This document shows, piece by piece, positions 9,630 to 19,053 of a stretch of DNA of 64,000 bases (position 1 is the stretch's first letter; every line of letters starts with the position of its first letter). The translations under genes were made by a program, and so were the position numbers. This stretch comes from Raineya sp. (GTDB lineage Bacteria > Bacteroidota > Bacteroidia > Cytophagales > Thermonemataceae), in the NCBI GenBank assembly GCA_025454915.1, contig JALONN010000005.1, forward strand, positions 124,001 through 188,000, in the 5' to 3' direction. The notes beneath the pieces are model-generated. The model had not been told where the DNA came from. It searched no databases and was given only the letters and a program-made list of their open reading frames with translations.

Positions 9630-11312
9630 ATGCCCAAATGCTGTTCTAAATTAAAAAAATCTGTGAGAAAAATATTGATATTTAGAGTTCTATTAGGAAT
9701 TATAAGCGTATCTTTTGTAATATTGATAGTAAGTTGTGCAAACCCCAAAGGAATAACAGGAGGTGCTAAAGATACATTAGCACCTAAGGTACTTAAAATG
9801 CTTCCCTCAAATAAAACTACCAATTATACTGGCAAAGTAGTTATTTTAGAATTTAACGAATGGGTAAAAGTTAATAACTTTCAAAAAGAATTAATAATAA
9901 CGCCTTCTATTTTAGGAAATTATAAGGTTTTAGAATCCAAAAAATCTATCGTTATCGAGTTTGAGAAACCCTTTAATCCTAATACAACTTATACTTTTAA
10001 TTTTGGAAAAGGAATAGGAGATATAACAGAAAACAATATCATAAAAGACTTGAGTCTGGTATTTAGTACAGGCGATAAGCTAGATTCACTGCAAATCTCA
10101 GGAAATGCTGTTTATCCATTCGAAAATACACCAGCTTCAGAGTGTACAGTTTGGCTTGCTCCATTTGATGATACACTAAAAGTAGATAAACATAAACCTT
10201 ATTATACTACTCAAACAGATAAAAACGGAGACTTTAAACTACAAAATCTAAGAGCTGGTAAATACGCTGTCTATGTTTTCAAAGATAACAACAACAATAA
10301 TATTTTAAATTCAGAGCAAGAACCTGTTGGTTTTTTGGCAACAGAAGTAGAAGTTTCTAATAAAAATATAGATTCTCTAAAATTTTTGCTATCTATTTCA
10401 GATAAAAAGCCCAGTAAACTATTAAGAATTAGACCATCCAATAATCAAGCTGATAGAGCTTTTATAGATTTTAATAAGGGGATTTCCAATATAAAAATAG
10501 AAAGTGAACCCAAAATAGCCTATCAAGTTTCTGGTAATGGAAAAGAAGTAACATTATTCAATACTTCTAAAGTTTATGACTCTCTAAGCCTTAAAATAGT
10601 AGCAAAAGATTCATTGGATAACATCACAGAGATAGAAAAAAAAGTACTTTTCCAAAAAGAAATAAAGAGTGGTAAGCCTAAAAAAGAACAACTTAAAACA
10701 CAAGTCTTCAATAAAAGTGATGGTGAAGGAGTAACAAACACTTTTGCTTTGGATATAGTCTTTTCTAAACCGATAACCAACGAAGATATCAAGAAAATCC
10801 GATTTCAGAAAGATAAAGATAGCACTAAATTGATTGAATTGGAAGCGAATGAATACCGTTGGGATGAGTATAAAACTAAATTTAGTATCGAAAAAACAAT
10901 AAAATTTAAAGAAGAATTAAAACTGATAATAGATTCTATGGCTTTTGAGAGTGTAGAAAAAGATTATTCAAGTAAATTAATACAAAAGTATCCTATTAAA
11001 AAAGCGATAACTTTTGGTACAATCAAACTCGATTTAGAAACCAAAGAAAAGAACTTTATTATCGAACTGCTGGATGATAAACAGAAAGTTGTGAGACAAC
11101 TAAAATCACCTTTAAAGTCAAAAAATATTATCTGGGACTATTTACCTGCAAATACATATACCATTCGTTTAATTATTGACACCAATAATAATGGGAAATG
11201 GGATGCAGGCGATTTTGAAAAACGCCTACAACCCGAAAAAGTAATTTATTACTCCAAACAAATTCCGCTTCGTGAAAACTGGGAGATTACAGAAAAGTTT
11301 ATTGTTGAATAA
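9630..11312 (+). CDS. Ig-like domain lipoprotein
   Basis: Predicted surface or periplasmic lipoprotein of 560 aa. A hydrophobic N-terminal segment ends in a lipobox (LIVSCAN), so the mature protein would be anchored through Cys. Directly after it, an SbsA-like bacterial Ig domain (Big_5 style) is suggested by the run from LAPKVLKMLPSN to FNFGKGIGD. A carboxypeptidase-regulatory-like beta domain follows (NGDFKLQNLRAGKYAVYVF) with a Ca-binding-like loop DNNNNNILNSE; a second such loop (DTNNNGKWDAGD) lies near the C-terminus. This layout is common in Bacteroidota lipoproteins of unknown function. I chose ATG 9630; a TTG at 9603 in the same frame would add nine residues before the basic signal region. 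The hydrolase gene begins 16 nt downstream. Confidence 0.75.
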   Translation: MPKCCSKLKKSVRKILIFRVLLGIISVSFVILIVSCANPKGITGGAKDTLAPKVLKMLPSNKTTNYTGKVVILEFNEWVKVNNFQKELIITPSILGNYKVLESKKSIVIEFEKPFNPNTTYTFNFGKGIGDITENNIIKDLSLVFSTGDKLDSLQISGNAVYPFENTPASECTVWLAPFDDTLKVDKHKPYYTTQTDKNGDFKLQNLRAGKYAVYVFKDNNNNNILNSEQEPVGFLATEVEVSNKNIDSLKFLLSISDKKPSKLLRIRPSNNQADRAFIDFNKGISNIKIESEPKIAYQVSGNGKEVTLFNTSKVYDSLSLKIVAKDSLDNITEIEKKVLFQKEIKSGKPKKEQLKTQVFNKSDGEGVTNTFALDIVFSKPITNEDIKKIRFQKDKDSTKLIELEANEYRWDEYKTKFSIEKTIKFKEELKLIIDSMAFESVEKDYSSKLIQKYPIKKAITFGTIKLDLETKEKNFIIELLDDKQKVVRQLKSPLKSKNIIWDYLPANTYTIRLIIDTNNNGKWDAGDFEKRLQPEKVIYYSKQIPLRENWEITEKFIVE

Positions 11313-11328
11313 TTTAACCTACAAAAAT

Positions 11329-12126
11329 ATGCAATTTTCGCTGCCTGATGGCAATAACTTATATTACGAAGTACATGGAAATACACAAGCAAAAACCAGC
11401 TTGTTATTTCTGGGAGGGCTTTCACAAACAACGATGGCTTGGCAGGCTTATATTCCTGCCTTCCAAGAAAATTATCAGATAGTACTAGTCGATTTAATGT
11501 TTCAGGGAAGATCTGATAATCCAGCTAATTTTAGAAGTTTTCAGGAACATGCTCAAGATATAGAAAATCTCTTAAATCATCTCAATATTCAAACCGTAAT
11601 ACCCGTAGGTATTTCGTATGGTGGAGCAGTTATTATGCGTCTGATGCATTATTTCCCTCAGAAAATACAAAAAGCTATTTTGATGGCAACATTTGCTCAT
11701 AAAACTCCATTTTTTGATGCAATAGGTACATCTTGGCAGAGAGCTTTGGAAACTGGAGGGTATTCTCTGATGCTTGATGTGATGCTTCCCTTTGTGTTGG
11801 GTAGGCATTATTTTCAAAATCCTCTGATACCTGTTGAAATGCTCAAACAAATGAGGATTTCTAATGATTTGAGTGTGGATAGATTAAGTAAATTGATGAT
11901 GGCAACAGCCATGAGTGATGATTTTAGAAAAGAATTGCAAAAGGTGCAAATTCCAACATTAGTGGTTTGTGGTTCCGAAGATTTATTATGTACTCCTGAA
12001 ATGCATCATGATATTGTAGAGGCTTTGCCAAATGCTTCGTATGTAGAAATAGAGGAAACAGGGCATACACTCAATTTGGAAGCTATTCCACAGACCATTG
12101 CTTTGATAAAAGATTTTATACAATAA
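11329..12126 (+). CDS. Alpha/beta hydrolase
   Basis: Cytoplasmic alpha/beta-fold hydrolase of 265 aa, the usual size for single-domain esterase-like members. The triad is visible: nucleophile Ser in GISYGG, Asp in VCGSEDLLC, and His in ETGHTLNLE; an oxyanion region occurs at LLFLGGLSQ. The substrate cannot be told from sequence. I place the start at ATG 11329 because the protein then begins at the first strand (MQFSLPDG), as is typical; an in-frame GTG at 11272 would overlap the lipoprotein gene by 41 nt. It lies between that lipoprotein gene and murE, 19 nt before murE, probably in one transcript. Confidence 0.85.
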   Translation: MQFSLPDGNNLYYEVHGNTQAKTSLLFLGGLSQTTMAWQAYIPAFQENYQIVLVDLMFQGRSDNPANFRSFQEHAQDIENLLNHLNIQTVIPVGISYGGAVIMRLMHYFPQKIQKAILMATFAHKTPFFDAIGTSWQRALETGGYSLMLDVMLPFVLGRHYFQNPLIPVEMLKQMRISNDLSVDRLSKLMMATAMSDDFRKELQKVQIPTLVVCGSEDLLCTPEMHHDIVEALPNASYVEIEETGHTLNLEAIPQTIALIKDFIQ

Positions 12127-12145
12127 CTAAGACCATAATTTTTTT

Positions 12146-13600
12146 ATGAATCTTCAAGATATTCTTTACAAAATAAATATTTCAGCTACTTCTGGCTCTA
12201 CAAATCTCGAAATTGAGGCTATACATTTCGATTCCAGACAAATAAAGCCAAATTGTCTATTCTTTGCCACCAAAGGTACACAAACAGACGGACACGCTTA
12301 TATCCAGAAAGCTATTGAGAATGGAGCAGTGGCAGTTATCTGCGAAGACTTGCCTAAAAATATACAAGAAGGTGTTACTTACATCCAAACACCTGATAGC
12401 TCAGAGGCTCTGGGAGTGGCAGCAGCCAATTTTTATGAAAATCCGTCTCAGAAACTTAAATTGGTAGGTGTAACAGGTACGAATGGCAAAACTACTAATG
12501 TTACACTCTTATACAATCTGTTTAGAGGTTTGGGCTATTCAGCAGGCATGCTTTCAACGGTCGAAAATTACATCAATGATAAGATTGTACCAGCTACCCA
12601 TACCACACCTGATGCAATTCAGCTTAATGCATTACTTGCAGAAATGGTAAAAGCTGGTTGTCAGTATTGTTTTATGGAGGCTAGTTCTCATGCTGTTGTT
12701 CAACGCAGAATAGCAGGCTTGGAGTTTGCAGGAGCTGTTTTTACTAATATTACTCACGACCACCTTGATTTTCATGGTACTTTTGATAATTACATCAAAG
12801 CGAAAAAAAAAATATTTGATGATTTGCCTAAAACAGCTTTTGCTCTTTCCAATTTTGATGATAAGCGTGGAGCTGTAATGCTCCAAAATACAAAAGCCAA
12901 ACGTCAAAGTTTTGCACTCAAACAGCCTGCCGATTTTAAAGGAAAAGTTTTAGACAATACCTTACAAGGCTTGTTGATAGACTTTGATGGTGAACAGGTT
13001 TGGTGTAAGCTAACAGGAATGTTCAATGCCTATAATCTTTTGGGTGTGTATGGTGTAGCCATTCTGTTGGGTGAAGAAAAAGAACGTATTTTGCCTGTTT
13101 TGTCTGCTCTTTCTGCTGCAAGAGGCAGATTTGAACAAGTTATGGATGCCAAAGAAAGAGTAGGCATTGTAGATTATGCACACACACCAGATGCTCTTGA
13201 AAATGTTTTACAAACCATTCAGGATTTGAGAAAACCACATCAACAAATTATTACCATTGTTGGAGCAGGAGGAAACAGAGATGCCACCAAACGCCCTGTC
13301 ATGGCTGAAATAGCTTGTAAATATTCGGATAAAGTGATTTTAACCTCAGATAATCCTCGTAATGAAGACCCTATGCAAATCCTTGCTGATATGCAGAAAG
13401 GAGTGAGCATTACACAACGTAAAAAGGTTTTAGTCATTGAAAATAGAAAGGAAGCAATTGAGAAGGCTTGTGAACTTGCTCAAAATGAAGATATTATATT
13501 GCTTGCAGGAAAAGGACATGAAACCTACCAAGAGATACAGGGAGTAAAACACGATTTTGACGATAAAAAGATATTGAGTGAATTGATGAATAAGAATTAG
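12146..13600 (+). CDS. murE: UDP-MurNAc-L-Ala-D-Glu:meso-diaminopimelate ligase
   Basis: MurE adds meso-diaminopimelate to the peptidoglycan precursor UDP-MurNAc-dipeptide, using ATP in the cytoplasm. All three Mur ligase domains are present in 484 aa: an N-terminal UDP-binding part, a central ATPase with the P-loop GVTGTNGKTT, and a C-terminal domain with the diaminopimelate-recognition motif DNPRNEDP, which predicts a DAP-type wall. The likely carbamylated lysine is in YIKAKKKIF. It lies outside any visible dcw cluster, apart from other mur genes, in a run of plus-strand genes starting with the Ig-like lipoprotein. Start ATG 12146 gives the expected family N-terminus. Confidence 0.97.
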   Translation: MNLQDILYKINISATSGSTNLEIEAIHFDSRQIKPNCLFFATKGTQTDGHAYIQKAIENGAVAVICEDLPKNIQEGVTYIQTPDSSEALGVAAANFYENPSQKLKLVGVTGTNGKTTNVTLLYNLFRGLGYSAGMLSTVENYINDKIVPATHTTPDAIQLNALLAEMVKAGCQYCFMEASSHAVVQRRIAGLEFAGAVFTNITHDHLDFHGTFDNYIKAKKKIFDDLPKTAFALSNFDDKRGAVMLQNTKAKRQSFALKQPADFKGKVLDNTLQGLLIDFDGEQVWCKLTGMFNAYNLLGVYGVAILLGEEKERILPVLSALSAARGRFEQVMDAKERVGIVDYAHTPDALENVLQTIQDLRKPHQQIITIVGAGGNRDATKRPVMAEIACKYSDKVILTSDNPRNEDPMQILADMQKGVSITQRKKVLVIENRKEAIEKACELAQNEDIILLAGKGHETYQEIQGVKHDFDDKKILSELMNKN

Positions 13601-13640
13601 TGTATTATCCAATCAATTTCTAAATTATTCCAAAAAGAGT

Positions 13641-14309
13641 ATGAAAAAGATTTATAAAACTGTTCAGACTAAAGGTATTGAGGTAAAACATGTATGTGAG
13701 GTAGGAGTGTATCTGCCCGAAACATCTAATGTGATAGATTTTATTAAAGATAATGTAAAAACCACCTTGGTAGAAGCTGACCCCATTATCATAGAAAAAA
13801 TAAAAACTTATTTTTCAGACAGAAAAAATATTGACTTAGTACCTGTAGCAGTTTGGGACACTAATGGTACTCTACAATTTTCAAAAGCTCAGTCTTCTAC
13901 ATTTGCCACCGAAATAGGAAACAGCCCTGCTGTGGTGAACGATAAATTTAAAATAGAAGAACATGAAACTTTTGAAGTTCCTTGTAAGGTTTTTTCGGAG
14001 ATAGATGCAGGAGATATAGATTTGCTCAGTGTAGACACAGAAGGCTGTGAATGGTATGTTATTAAACATCTGAAAAGCAAGCCTAAAGTGATTTCCATAG
14101 AAACTCATGGAAAATTTTATGTCAATCCGTTTATCAAAGAAATTGAAGCATGGACAAAAACAAATGGCTATGTTGTTTGGTATAAAGATGGCTCAGATAC
14201 AGTTTTTGTGCAAAATAGTATTTATACTCCCTCTATTTTAGATAAACTTTCTTTGTGGTGGAGAAATTTCAGATTGGCAGCCAGAAGGCTAAAAAAGCAC
14301 TTTAGATAG
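13641..14309 (+). CDS. FkbM-family methyltransferase
   Basis: SAM-dependent O-methyltransferase of the FkbM type, 222 aa. The SAM-binding start is VCEVGVY, the acidic ribose-binding stretch is LVEADP, and the FkbM signature appears as DLLSVDTEGCEWYVIKHL. Such enzymes methylate sugars or lipids, often in surface polysaccharide or glycan synthesis. There are no glycosyltransferases beside it, so the acceptor is unknown. The C-terminus is basic (RRLKKHFR). It starts 40 nt after murE and ends 4 nt before a small lipoprotein gene, with which it is probably co-transcribed. Confidence 0.85.
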   Translation: MKKIYKTVQTKGIEVKHVCEVGVYLPETSNVIDFIKDNVKTTLVEADPIIIEKIKTYFSDRKNIDLVPVAVWDTNGTLQFSKAQSSTFATEIGNSPAVVNDKFKIEEHETFEVPCKVFSEIDAGDIDLLSVDTEGCEWYVIKHLKSKPKVISIETHGKFYVNPFIKEIEAWTKTNGYVVWYKDGSDTVFVQNSIYTPSILDKLSLWWRNFRLAARRLKKHFR

Positions 14310-14313
14310 AATT

Positions 14314-14766
14314 ATGAAAAATATTCTTTATGTATTGATGATAGCAATAATGCTATCATCTTGCTATGGTGTCAATGAAAGAACAAGCCATATAGGAGCC
14401 CTATCAAGTTTCTGTTTGCCTGATTCCATAGAATACTTCTTACAAAAAGAATATTCTGTAAATACTTTAAGAGACCAAAAATGGATAGATAAGTGTAATA
14501 GTTTCAGAAATAAACCTTTTCCATCAATAGTTATTTATTTTAATGAATCCCCAAAAGAATTAGTGGGTATAGCACAAAATTTTCATACTGTTAGATATGT
14601 TTATAATCCCAACATTAGAAATCAAATTTTAGATGGTTTAGATAGCGATTTAAGTGATAAGGAAAAGAAAAGAATACTAAAACGTGTTCAGTTAGCTTTA
14701 ATCAAGTATCAGTGTGAAAAAGGCAAAGAACAATCTATAAATTACATAAAAAATGAATTGGAATGA
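14314..14766 (+). CDS. Small lipoprotein, function unknown
   Basis: A 150-aa protein with a short signal peptide and a lipobox (MLSSCYG), so likely a membrane-anchored lipoprotein. The mature part is charged and mostly helical, with a Lys/Glu-rich C-terminus, and contains two Cys residues in the first third that could form a disulfide. I do not recognise the family. It starts 4 nt after the FkbM methyltransferase stop codon and ends 12 nt from the converging gene at 14779, without a clear hairpin between them. Confidence 0.7.
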   Translation: MKNILYVLMIAIMLSSCYGVNERTSHIGALSSFCLPDSIEYFLQKEYSVNTLRDQKWIDKCNSFRNKPFPSIVIYFNESPKELVGIAQNFHTVRYVYNPNIRNQILDGLDSDLSDKEKKRILKRVQLALIKYQCEKGKEQSINYIKNELE

Positions 14767-14778
14767 GAATGGCAAAGT

Positions 14779-15402
14779 TTAAAACACCCACCTTACCCGA
14801 ACACCATTGGCACTAAGGCTTACTTTTTCAAGAACTTTCTGAATCTGAGAGCCATTTTTTTGGTGAGCAATTACCATTCCTACATCAAATACCAACAAAA
14901 AAGCACCCTGCAATACCAACGATTTTCCAAAACCCGAAAGCCTTTCAGGGAGTTTTTGTGTGTTTTTAGACTTTTCCATCAGGAAAAAACCAGTCATCAT
15001 ATATCCCACATCCAATCCAGCATTGATAAGCAAAATTTTCTGCATTTTATGGTGCTGATTGATGGTTTCCTGCCAGCCACTGTATTCAGGATGGTAGGCA
15101 TCATACAAACCAAATCCAGCTAATCCTAAATTCACCACATTCCAAGCCACATTCATCTGATGAAAATATTTAGCTTCTCCTTGAGCTTTGGTAAGGGCTA
15201 TTCCGCTAAAAATCATATTTCCGCCTGCCCAACTACCCAAAATCCACATACCTGTTTTATTGGTCTGAATATATTGTTTGTAAATATTCTGAAAATCTGT
15301 GTTGTTATCTATATTTTGAGCCAATACCCATGATGATACAAGCATCAGAGCCAGTATGCCAAAAAACCTGATTTGAATAGAGAAGTTCATAGAAAAAAGC
15401 AT
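14779..15402 (-). CDS. DUF6992-like membrane protein
   Basis: A 207-aa protein with a signal peptide or first membrane segment ending VLAQ, then three or four hydrophobic segments with small-residue motifs (GSWAGGNMIFSG, NLGLAGFGLYDAY). The pattern fits the Bacteroidota-restricted family I know as DUF6992; no role is known to me. A second ATG at 15390 (MNFSIQ) would shorten it by four residues and gives an equally good signal sequence. It diverges from the glycyl-tRNA synthetase gene. Confidence 0.65.
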   Translation of the reverse strand: MLFSMNFSIQIRFFGILALMLVSSWVLAQNIDNNTDFQNIYKQYIQTNKTGMWILGSWAGGNMIFSGIALTKAQGEAKYFHQMNVAWNVVNLGLAGFGLYDAYHPEYSGWQETINQHHKMQKILLINAGLDVGYMMTGFFLMEKSKNTQKLPERLSGFGKSLVLQGAFLLVFDVGMVIAHQKNGSQIQKVLEKVSLSANGVRVRWVF

Positions 15403-15443
15403 TTGTTTTTTGATTCAACATTTAAAAAGAGAGCATTGTTTAT

Positions 15444-15472
15444 TTGTTTTTTTTGAGAAAGCATTAATTTTG
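15444..15472 (+). promoter_or_regulatory. Bacteroidota-type promoter of glyQS
   Basis: TTG at 15444-15446, an 18-nt spacer and TAATTTTG at 15465-15472 match the consensus. Transcription would start near 15479, about 31 nt before the ATG at 15510. Confidence 0.6.
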
Positions 15473-15509
15473 CCACCTGATATTGCTGTACTTTCAAATA
15501 CCAACGAAA

Positions 15510-17009
15510 ATGTCTGATAAAAACAAGAAAATCACGCCAGAAGAAGCTAATTTGCAAAAAATTATTTCTCATGCCAAAGAATATGGTTTTGTATTTCCAA
15601 GTTCTGAAATTTATGATGGTTTACAAGCTGTTTACGACTATGGGCAAAATGGTGTGGAGCTTAAAAATAATCTCAAGCAGGTATGGTGGAAAGCCATGAC
15701 CATGCTCAACGATAATGTAGTAGGTATTGATGCAGCTATTTTCATGCATCCAACTACTTGGAAAGCATCAGGGCATGTGGATAGCTTCAACGACCCTATG
15801 GTTGATAACAAAGATTCTAAAAAAAGATACAGAGTTGATCATCTTGTTGAAGCAAAAGCCTATCAGTATGAAGAACAGGGTTTTCCTGATAAAGCAGTTG
15901 CAGTTGTATCAAGTATGAATCAAATGCTTGAAAAAGAAGATTTTGAGGGCTTGAGACAATTGTTAATTGATGAAAAAATTGTTTGCCAGATTTCTGGTAC
16001 ATCCAATTGGACAGAAGTACGTCAATTCAATTTGATGTTTTCTACTCAAATGGGTTCAGTAGCCGAAGAATCTGATAAAATTTATCTACGTCCCGAAACT
16101 GCACAAGGTATTTTTGTAAACTTTCAAAATGTTCAGCAGACAGGCAGAATGAAAATACCTTTCGGAATTGCTCAAATTGGAAAGGCTTTCAGAAATGAGA
16201 TTGTAGCAAGACAGTTTATTTTCCGTATGCGTGAGTTTGAGCAAATGGAAATGCAATTTTTCTGTCGCCCAGGTACAGAAATGGAGTGGTATAATTTTTG
16301 GAAAGAAAAACGTCGTAACTTCTTGTTAGCCATCGGATTGCCTGCTGAAAAACTTCGTTTTCACGACCACGAGAAATTAGCTCATTATGCGAATGCTGCT
16401 TTAGATATTGAATTTGAATTCCCTTTTGGATTCAAAGAATTGGAAGGTATTCACTCTCGTTCTGATTTTGATTTAAAACAACATCAGGAACATTCTAAAA
16501 AGAAACAACAATACTTTGATGAGGAAGTAGAAGACAAAGAAAAACAACGTTATATTCCTTATGTAGTAGAAACTTCAATAGGAGCTGACCGTTTGTTTTT
16601 GGCTGTGCTTTCTAATGCTTACACTGAAGAAGTGAAAATCAATGCCAAAGGTGAAGAAGCAAAACGTATTTTGCTCAAACTGCACCCTGCTATTGCTCCT
16701 GTGAAGGTTGCAGTATTTCCTTTAATTCGTAAAGATGGCTTACCTGAAAAAGCAAAAGAAGTGTTTGAACTACTCCGTTATGATATTAATACTGTTTATG
16801 AGGAGAGAGGAGCTATTGGTAAAAATTATACTCGTATGGATTTAATCGGAACGCCTTTCTGTGTAACCATTGACCACCAGACACTTGAAGACCAGACCGT
16901 AACACTTCGTTACAGAGATACAGCAGAGCAAATACGTATTCCTATTTCGGAGCTGCATGCTAAAATAGCCTATGAAGTTTCTTTGAAACGAGTTTGGGAA
17001 AAAATGTAA
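15510..17009 (+). CDS. glyQS: Glycine--tRNA ligase, dimeric eukaryote/archaea-like type
   Basis: Class II aminoacyl-tRNA synthetase that charges tRNA-Gly in the cytoplasm. This is the single-chain alpha2 form, not the alpha2beta2 GlyQ/GlyS form, as expected in Bacteroidota. Visible motifs: YLRPETAQGIFVNF, class II motif 2 in IGKAFRNEIVARQFIFRMRE, motif 3 in ETSIGADRLFLAVL, and a C-terminal anticodon-binding domain starting near HPAIAPVKVAVFP. The length (499 aa) is normal. ATG 15510 (MSDKNKK) is preferred to an upstream TTG at 15483. It has its own promoter and a strong terminator. Confidence 0.97.
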   Translation: MSDKNKKITPEEANLQKIISHAKEYGFVFPSSEIYDGLQAVYDYGQNGVELKNNLKQVWWKAMTMLNDNVVGIDAAIFMHPTTWKASGHVDSFNDPMVDNKDSKKRYRVDHLVEAKAYQYEEQGFPDKAVAVVSSMNQMLEKEDFEGLRQLLIDEKIVCQISGTSNWTEVRQFNLMFSTQMGSVAEESDKIYLRPETAQGIFVNFQNVQQTGRMKIPFGIAQIGKAFRNEIVARQFIFRMREFEQMEMQFFCRPGTEMEWYNFWKEKRRNFLLAIGLPAEKLRFHDHEKLAHYANAALDIEFEFPFGFKELEGIHSRSDFDLKQHQEHSKKKQQYFDEEVEDKEKQRYIPYVVETSIGADRLFLAVLSNAYTEEVKINAKGEEAKRILLKLHPAIAPVKVAVFPLIRKDGLPEKAKEVFELLRYDINTVYEERGAIGKNYTRMDLIGTPFCVTIDHQTLEDQTVTLRYRDTAEQIRIPISELHAKIAYEVSLKRVWEKM

Positions 17010-17013
17010 AAAT

Positions 17014-17051
17014 AACTAAAAAGCCATTCTGAAGAGAGTGGCTTTTTAGTT
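17014..17051 (+). terminator. Bidirectional terminator after glyQS
   Basis: A 13-bp stem (17014-17026 with 17039-17051) contains AAAAAGCC/GGCTTTTT. It follows the glyQS stop and overlaps the stop codon of the converging gene at 17046, so it likely serves both strands. Confidence 0.85.
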
Positions 17052-17375
17052 TAAATGATCTTCATCTAACTCATTTTTTATAATTCTAAAATACCAAAAA
17101 GGTAATAATATATTTGCTAGAATGAGTGCAAACATCAATATAGAAGGATAAAAAGAGTTAAACAGCCATAAAACTGAAAGAACTGCTAAAAAAATAGCAT
17201 ATTTTTTCTTGGCAGGTGTAAAAATTCCTAAAAACTTACTTAAAATCAGGCTAATGACTTGCCAAATAAATATAATACTAAAGATAATAAGAAGAGTGGC
17301 AGGATATATTACTGCTACAATAAAACAGCTTAAAAGTACTACATGTACCCAGTAATCAATAACTCTGAAATTCAC
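17046..17375 (-). CDS. Small membrane protein, diverged paralog of the 19.6-20.9 kb array
   Basis: A 109-aa protein with three to four hydrophobic segments. It starts with GTG at 17375, only 1 nt after the stop of the gene upstream, suggesting translational coupling. Its N-terminus (MNFRVIDYWVHVVLL) and the middle IWQVISLI match, at the same places, the FKKID...QIVLL and LWQVISVI motifs of the four tandem paralogs at 19.6-20.9 kb, so I take it as a fifth, more diverged copy. That alignment also supports the GTG start. The end is acidic and soluble. Function unknown. Confidence 0.7.
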   Translation of the reverse strand: MNFRVIDYWVHVVLLSCFIVAVIYPATLLIIFSIIFIWQVISLILSKFLGIFTPAKKKYAIFLAVLSVLWLFNSFYPSILMFALILANILLPFWYFRIIKNELDEDHLN

Positions 17376-17376
17376 G

Positions 17377-17670
17377 TTAATTCAAAGAAATAGGAATAAT
17401 TGGTAAACCCTGTGAATGGAACATGAGTGGTTGGATATCATATTTCATCCAATCATACAACGGAAAGCCCTGTATCATTTCAATAATTTCTCTTTCTTCT
17501 TCGGCTGCCGCAATAATCCAAAGTTGTGTACGATCCAAAGAAAGTGAATAACTGAAAATTGTATTATCTGACATGAGTTTATCAATATGTGAACGCTGCT
17601 TAGGAATAAGTTTTACAAACTCATTGTCTAAGTATTCGGGCAAGCGTACCACAATCATAAACTGGCTCAT
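17377..17670 (-). CDS. Muconolactone isomerase-like ferredoxin-fold protein
   Basis: A 97-aa cytoplasmic protein. Strand-helix pattern and the late YDIQPLMFHS segment resemble the muconolactone delta-isomerase-like (MIase) family of small dimeric alpha/beta barrels. No aromatic-degradation genes are nearby, so an actual isomerase role in the beta-ketoadipate pathway is unlikely; homologs are often unassigned. ATG 17670 (MSQFM) is chosen because it starts directly at the first strand; the frame remains open upstream to 17709. It is coupled to the small membrane protein gene that follows. Confidence 0.55.
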   Translation of the reverse strand: MSQFMIVVRLPEYLDNEFVKLIPKQRSHIDKLMSDNTIFSYSLSLDRTQLWIIAAAEEEREIIEMIQGFPLYDWMKYDIQPLMFHSQGLPIIPISLN

Positions 17671-17757
17671 AGTTGTATTCTTTTTTGAAAGGTAAAATAT
17701 AAACCTCATAAATCCAAATTTTTTAATTTATTTTGTCGCTCATTATGTAGTTGAATT

Positions 17758-19053
17758 ATGTTTGAACGCTGGACTCAAAAACTTTCTAAACCTACTTCAA
17801 TAGCTCCATTATTAGTTTTTAGACTCTTCTTTGGAGCAATGATGGTTTTTGGAACACTTCGTTTTATGTGGCTTGGCTGGATTGAAGACCATTACATAGA
17901 ACCAATTTTTCATTTTAAATATTGGGGTTTTGAATGGGTAGAACCACTTTCTAAAACTGGTTTGTATATTGTACATATACTAATGATTTTGGGGGCTTTA
18001 GGAGTGATGTTTGCAGGTAAAATGCTTTATAGAATCTCTGCTATTACACTTTTTATTACATTTACATACACAGAACTTATTGATCTTACATATTATCTGA
18101 ATCATTATTATTTTGTAAGTTGTATCTGTTTACTTTTAGCAATCTTGCCATATCAGGCAACCCAAAACCTAAAAAATTTCAAGACAGGAATTGTTCCTCA
18201 ATGGGTTATCCTGATATTTAAACTACAAATTGCTTTTGTCTATGTCTATGCTGGTCTTGCTAAAATCAATTATGATTGGCTGATTTTAGCATTGCCTTTG
18301 AAAATATGGCTACCAGCCCATAGTTCTATACCAATAATAGGAGAAATATTTACATGGAAAATTACACCCTACTTGTTTTCTTGGTTTGGAATGTTGTATG
18401 ATTGCTTGATTGTGTTCTTCTTGGCTTACCGTAAAACAGGAGTCATGGCTTATATTACTGTCATTATCTTTCATTCTCTTACAGGTTTGCTTTTTCAAAT
18501 AGGAATTTTTCCTTTGGTGATGATGGGAGGGACGCTGATATTTTTTGATTGGAGTAAATGGACTCAAAAGCAGAATCTTCAACCTACAACAAATATCAGT
18601 CATTTAGCCTTTTACAAAATCTTTTTGGGTGTGTATTTTCTCTTTCAAACCTTATTTCCTTGGCGTTTTTTGTTGTATGATGGAAAATTATTCTGGACAG
18701 AGCAGGGCTATCGTTTTGGATGGCGAGTAATGCTCATGGAAAAAGCTGGAACGGCAACCTTTTATATAAAAAACACTCAGACAGGCAAAGAGACTATTGT
18801 TGATAATCAGGTATTTTTAAATGCTCATCAGGAGAAACAAATGGCTATGCAACCTGATATGATTCTACAATTTGCACATTTTTTAGGAAAATATTATGAA
18901 AAAAAGGGCTTTGGCAAACCAGAAGTAAGAGTAGAGGCTTATGTAACTCTTAATGCACGCCCAAGTGCTTTGCTTATAAACCCTAAAACAGATTTAATGA
19001 AGGAAAAAGATACCTTCAAACCTAAAAAATGGATTATGCCTTATCCTTACTGA
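17758..19053 (+). CDS. HTTM-domain membrane protein (gamma-carboxylase-like)
   Basis: A 431-aa integral membrane protein of the HTTM/vitamin K-dependent gamma-carboxylase superfamily. The N-terminal part has the family pattern of several membrane helices with conserved LVFRLFFGAMM and YLNHYYF segments; about eight to ten helices run to residue 310, followed by a soluble C-terminal part. Bacterial members have no proven substrate; carboxylation of peptides has been suggested from the animal enzyme. The stop overlaps the end of the converging GbsR gene by 20 nt, with no terminator between them. Confidence 0.8.
   Translation: MFERWTQKLSKPTSIAPLLVFRLFFGAMMVFGTLRFMWLGWIEDHYIEPIFHFKYWGFEWVEPLSKTGLYIVHILMILGALGVMFAGKMLYRISAITLFITFTYTELIDLTYYLNHYYFVSCICLLLAILPYQATQNLKNFKTGIVPQWVILIFKLQIAFVYVYAGLAKINYDWLILALPLKIWLPAHSSIPIIGEIFTWKITPYLFSWFGMLYDCLIVFFLAYRKTGVMAYITVIIFHSLTGLLFQIGIFPLVMMGGTLIFFDWSKWTQKQNLQPTTNISHLAFYKIFLGVYFLFQTLFPWRFLLYDGKLFWTEQGYRFGWRVMLMEKAGTATFYIKNTQTGKETIVDNQVFLNAHQEKQMAMQPDMILQFAHFLGKYYEKKGFGKPEVRVEAYVTLNARPSALLINPKTDLMKEKDTFKPKKWIMPYPY

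Noticed and set aside
12264..12467. Second plus-strand frame inside murE
   Set aside because: Out of frame with a fully conserved ligase; Lys/Gln-rich product without family features.
17377..17670. Aromatic degradation gene cluster around the isomerase-like protein
   Set aside because: No catechol-pathway genes are near, and similarity covers only a small common fold.
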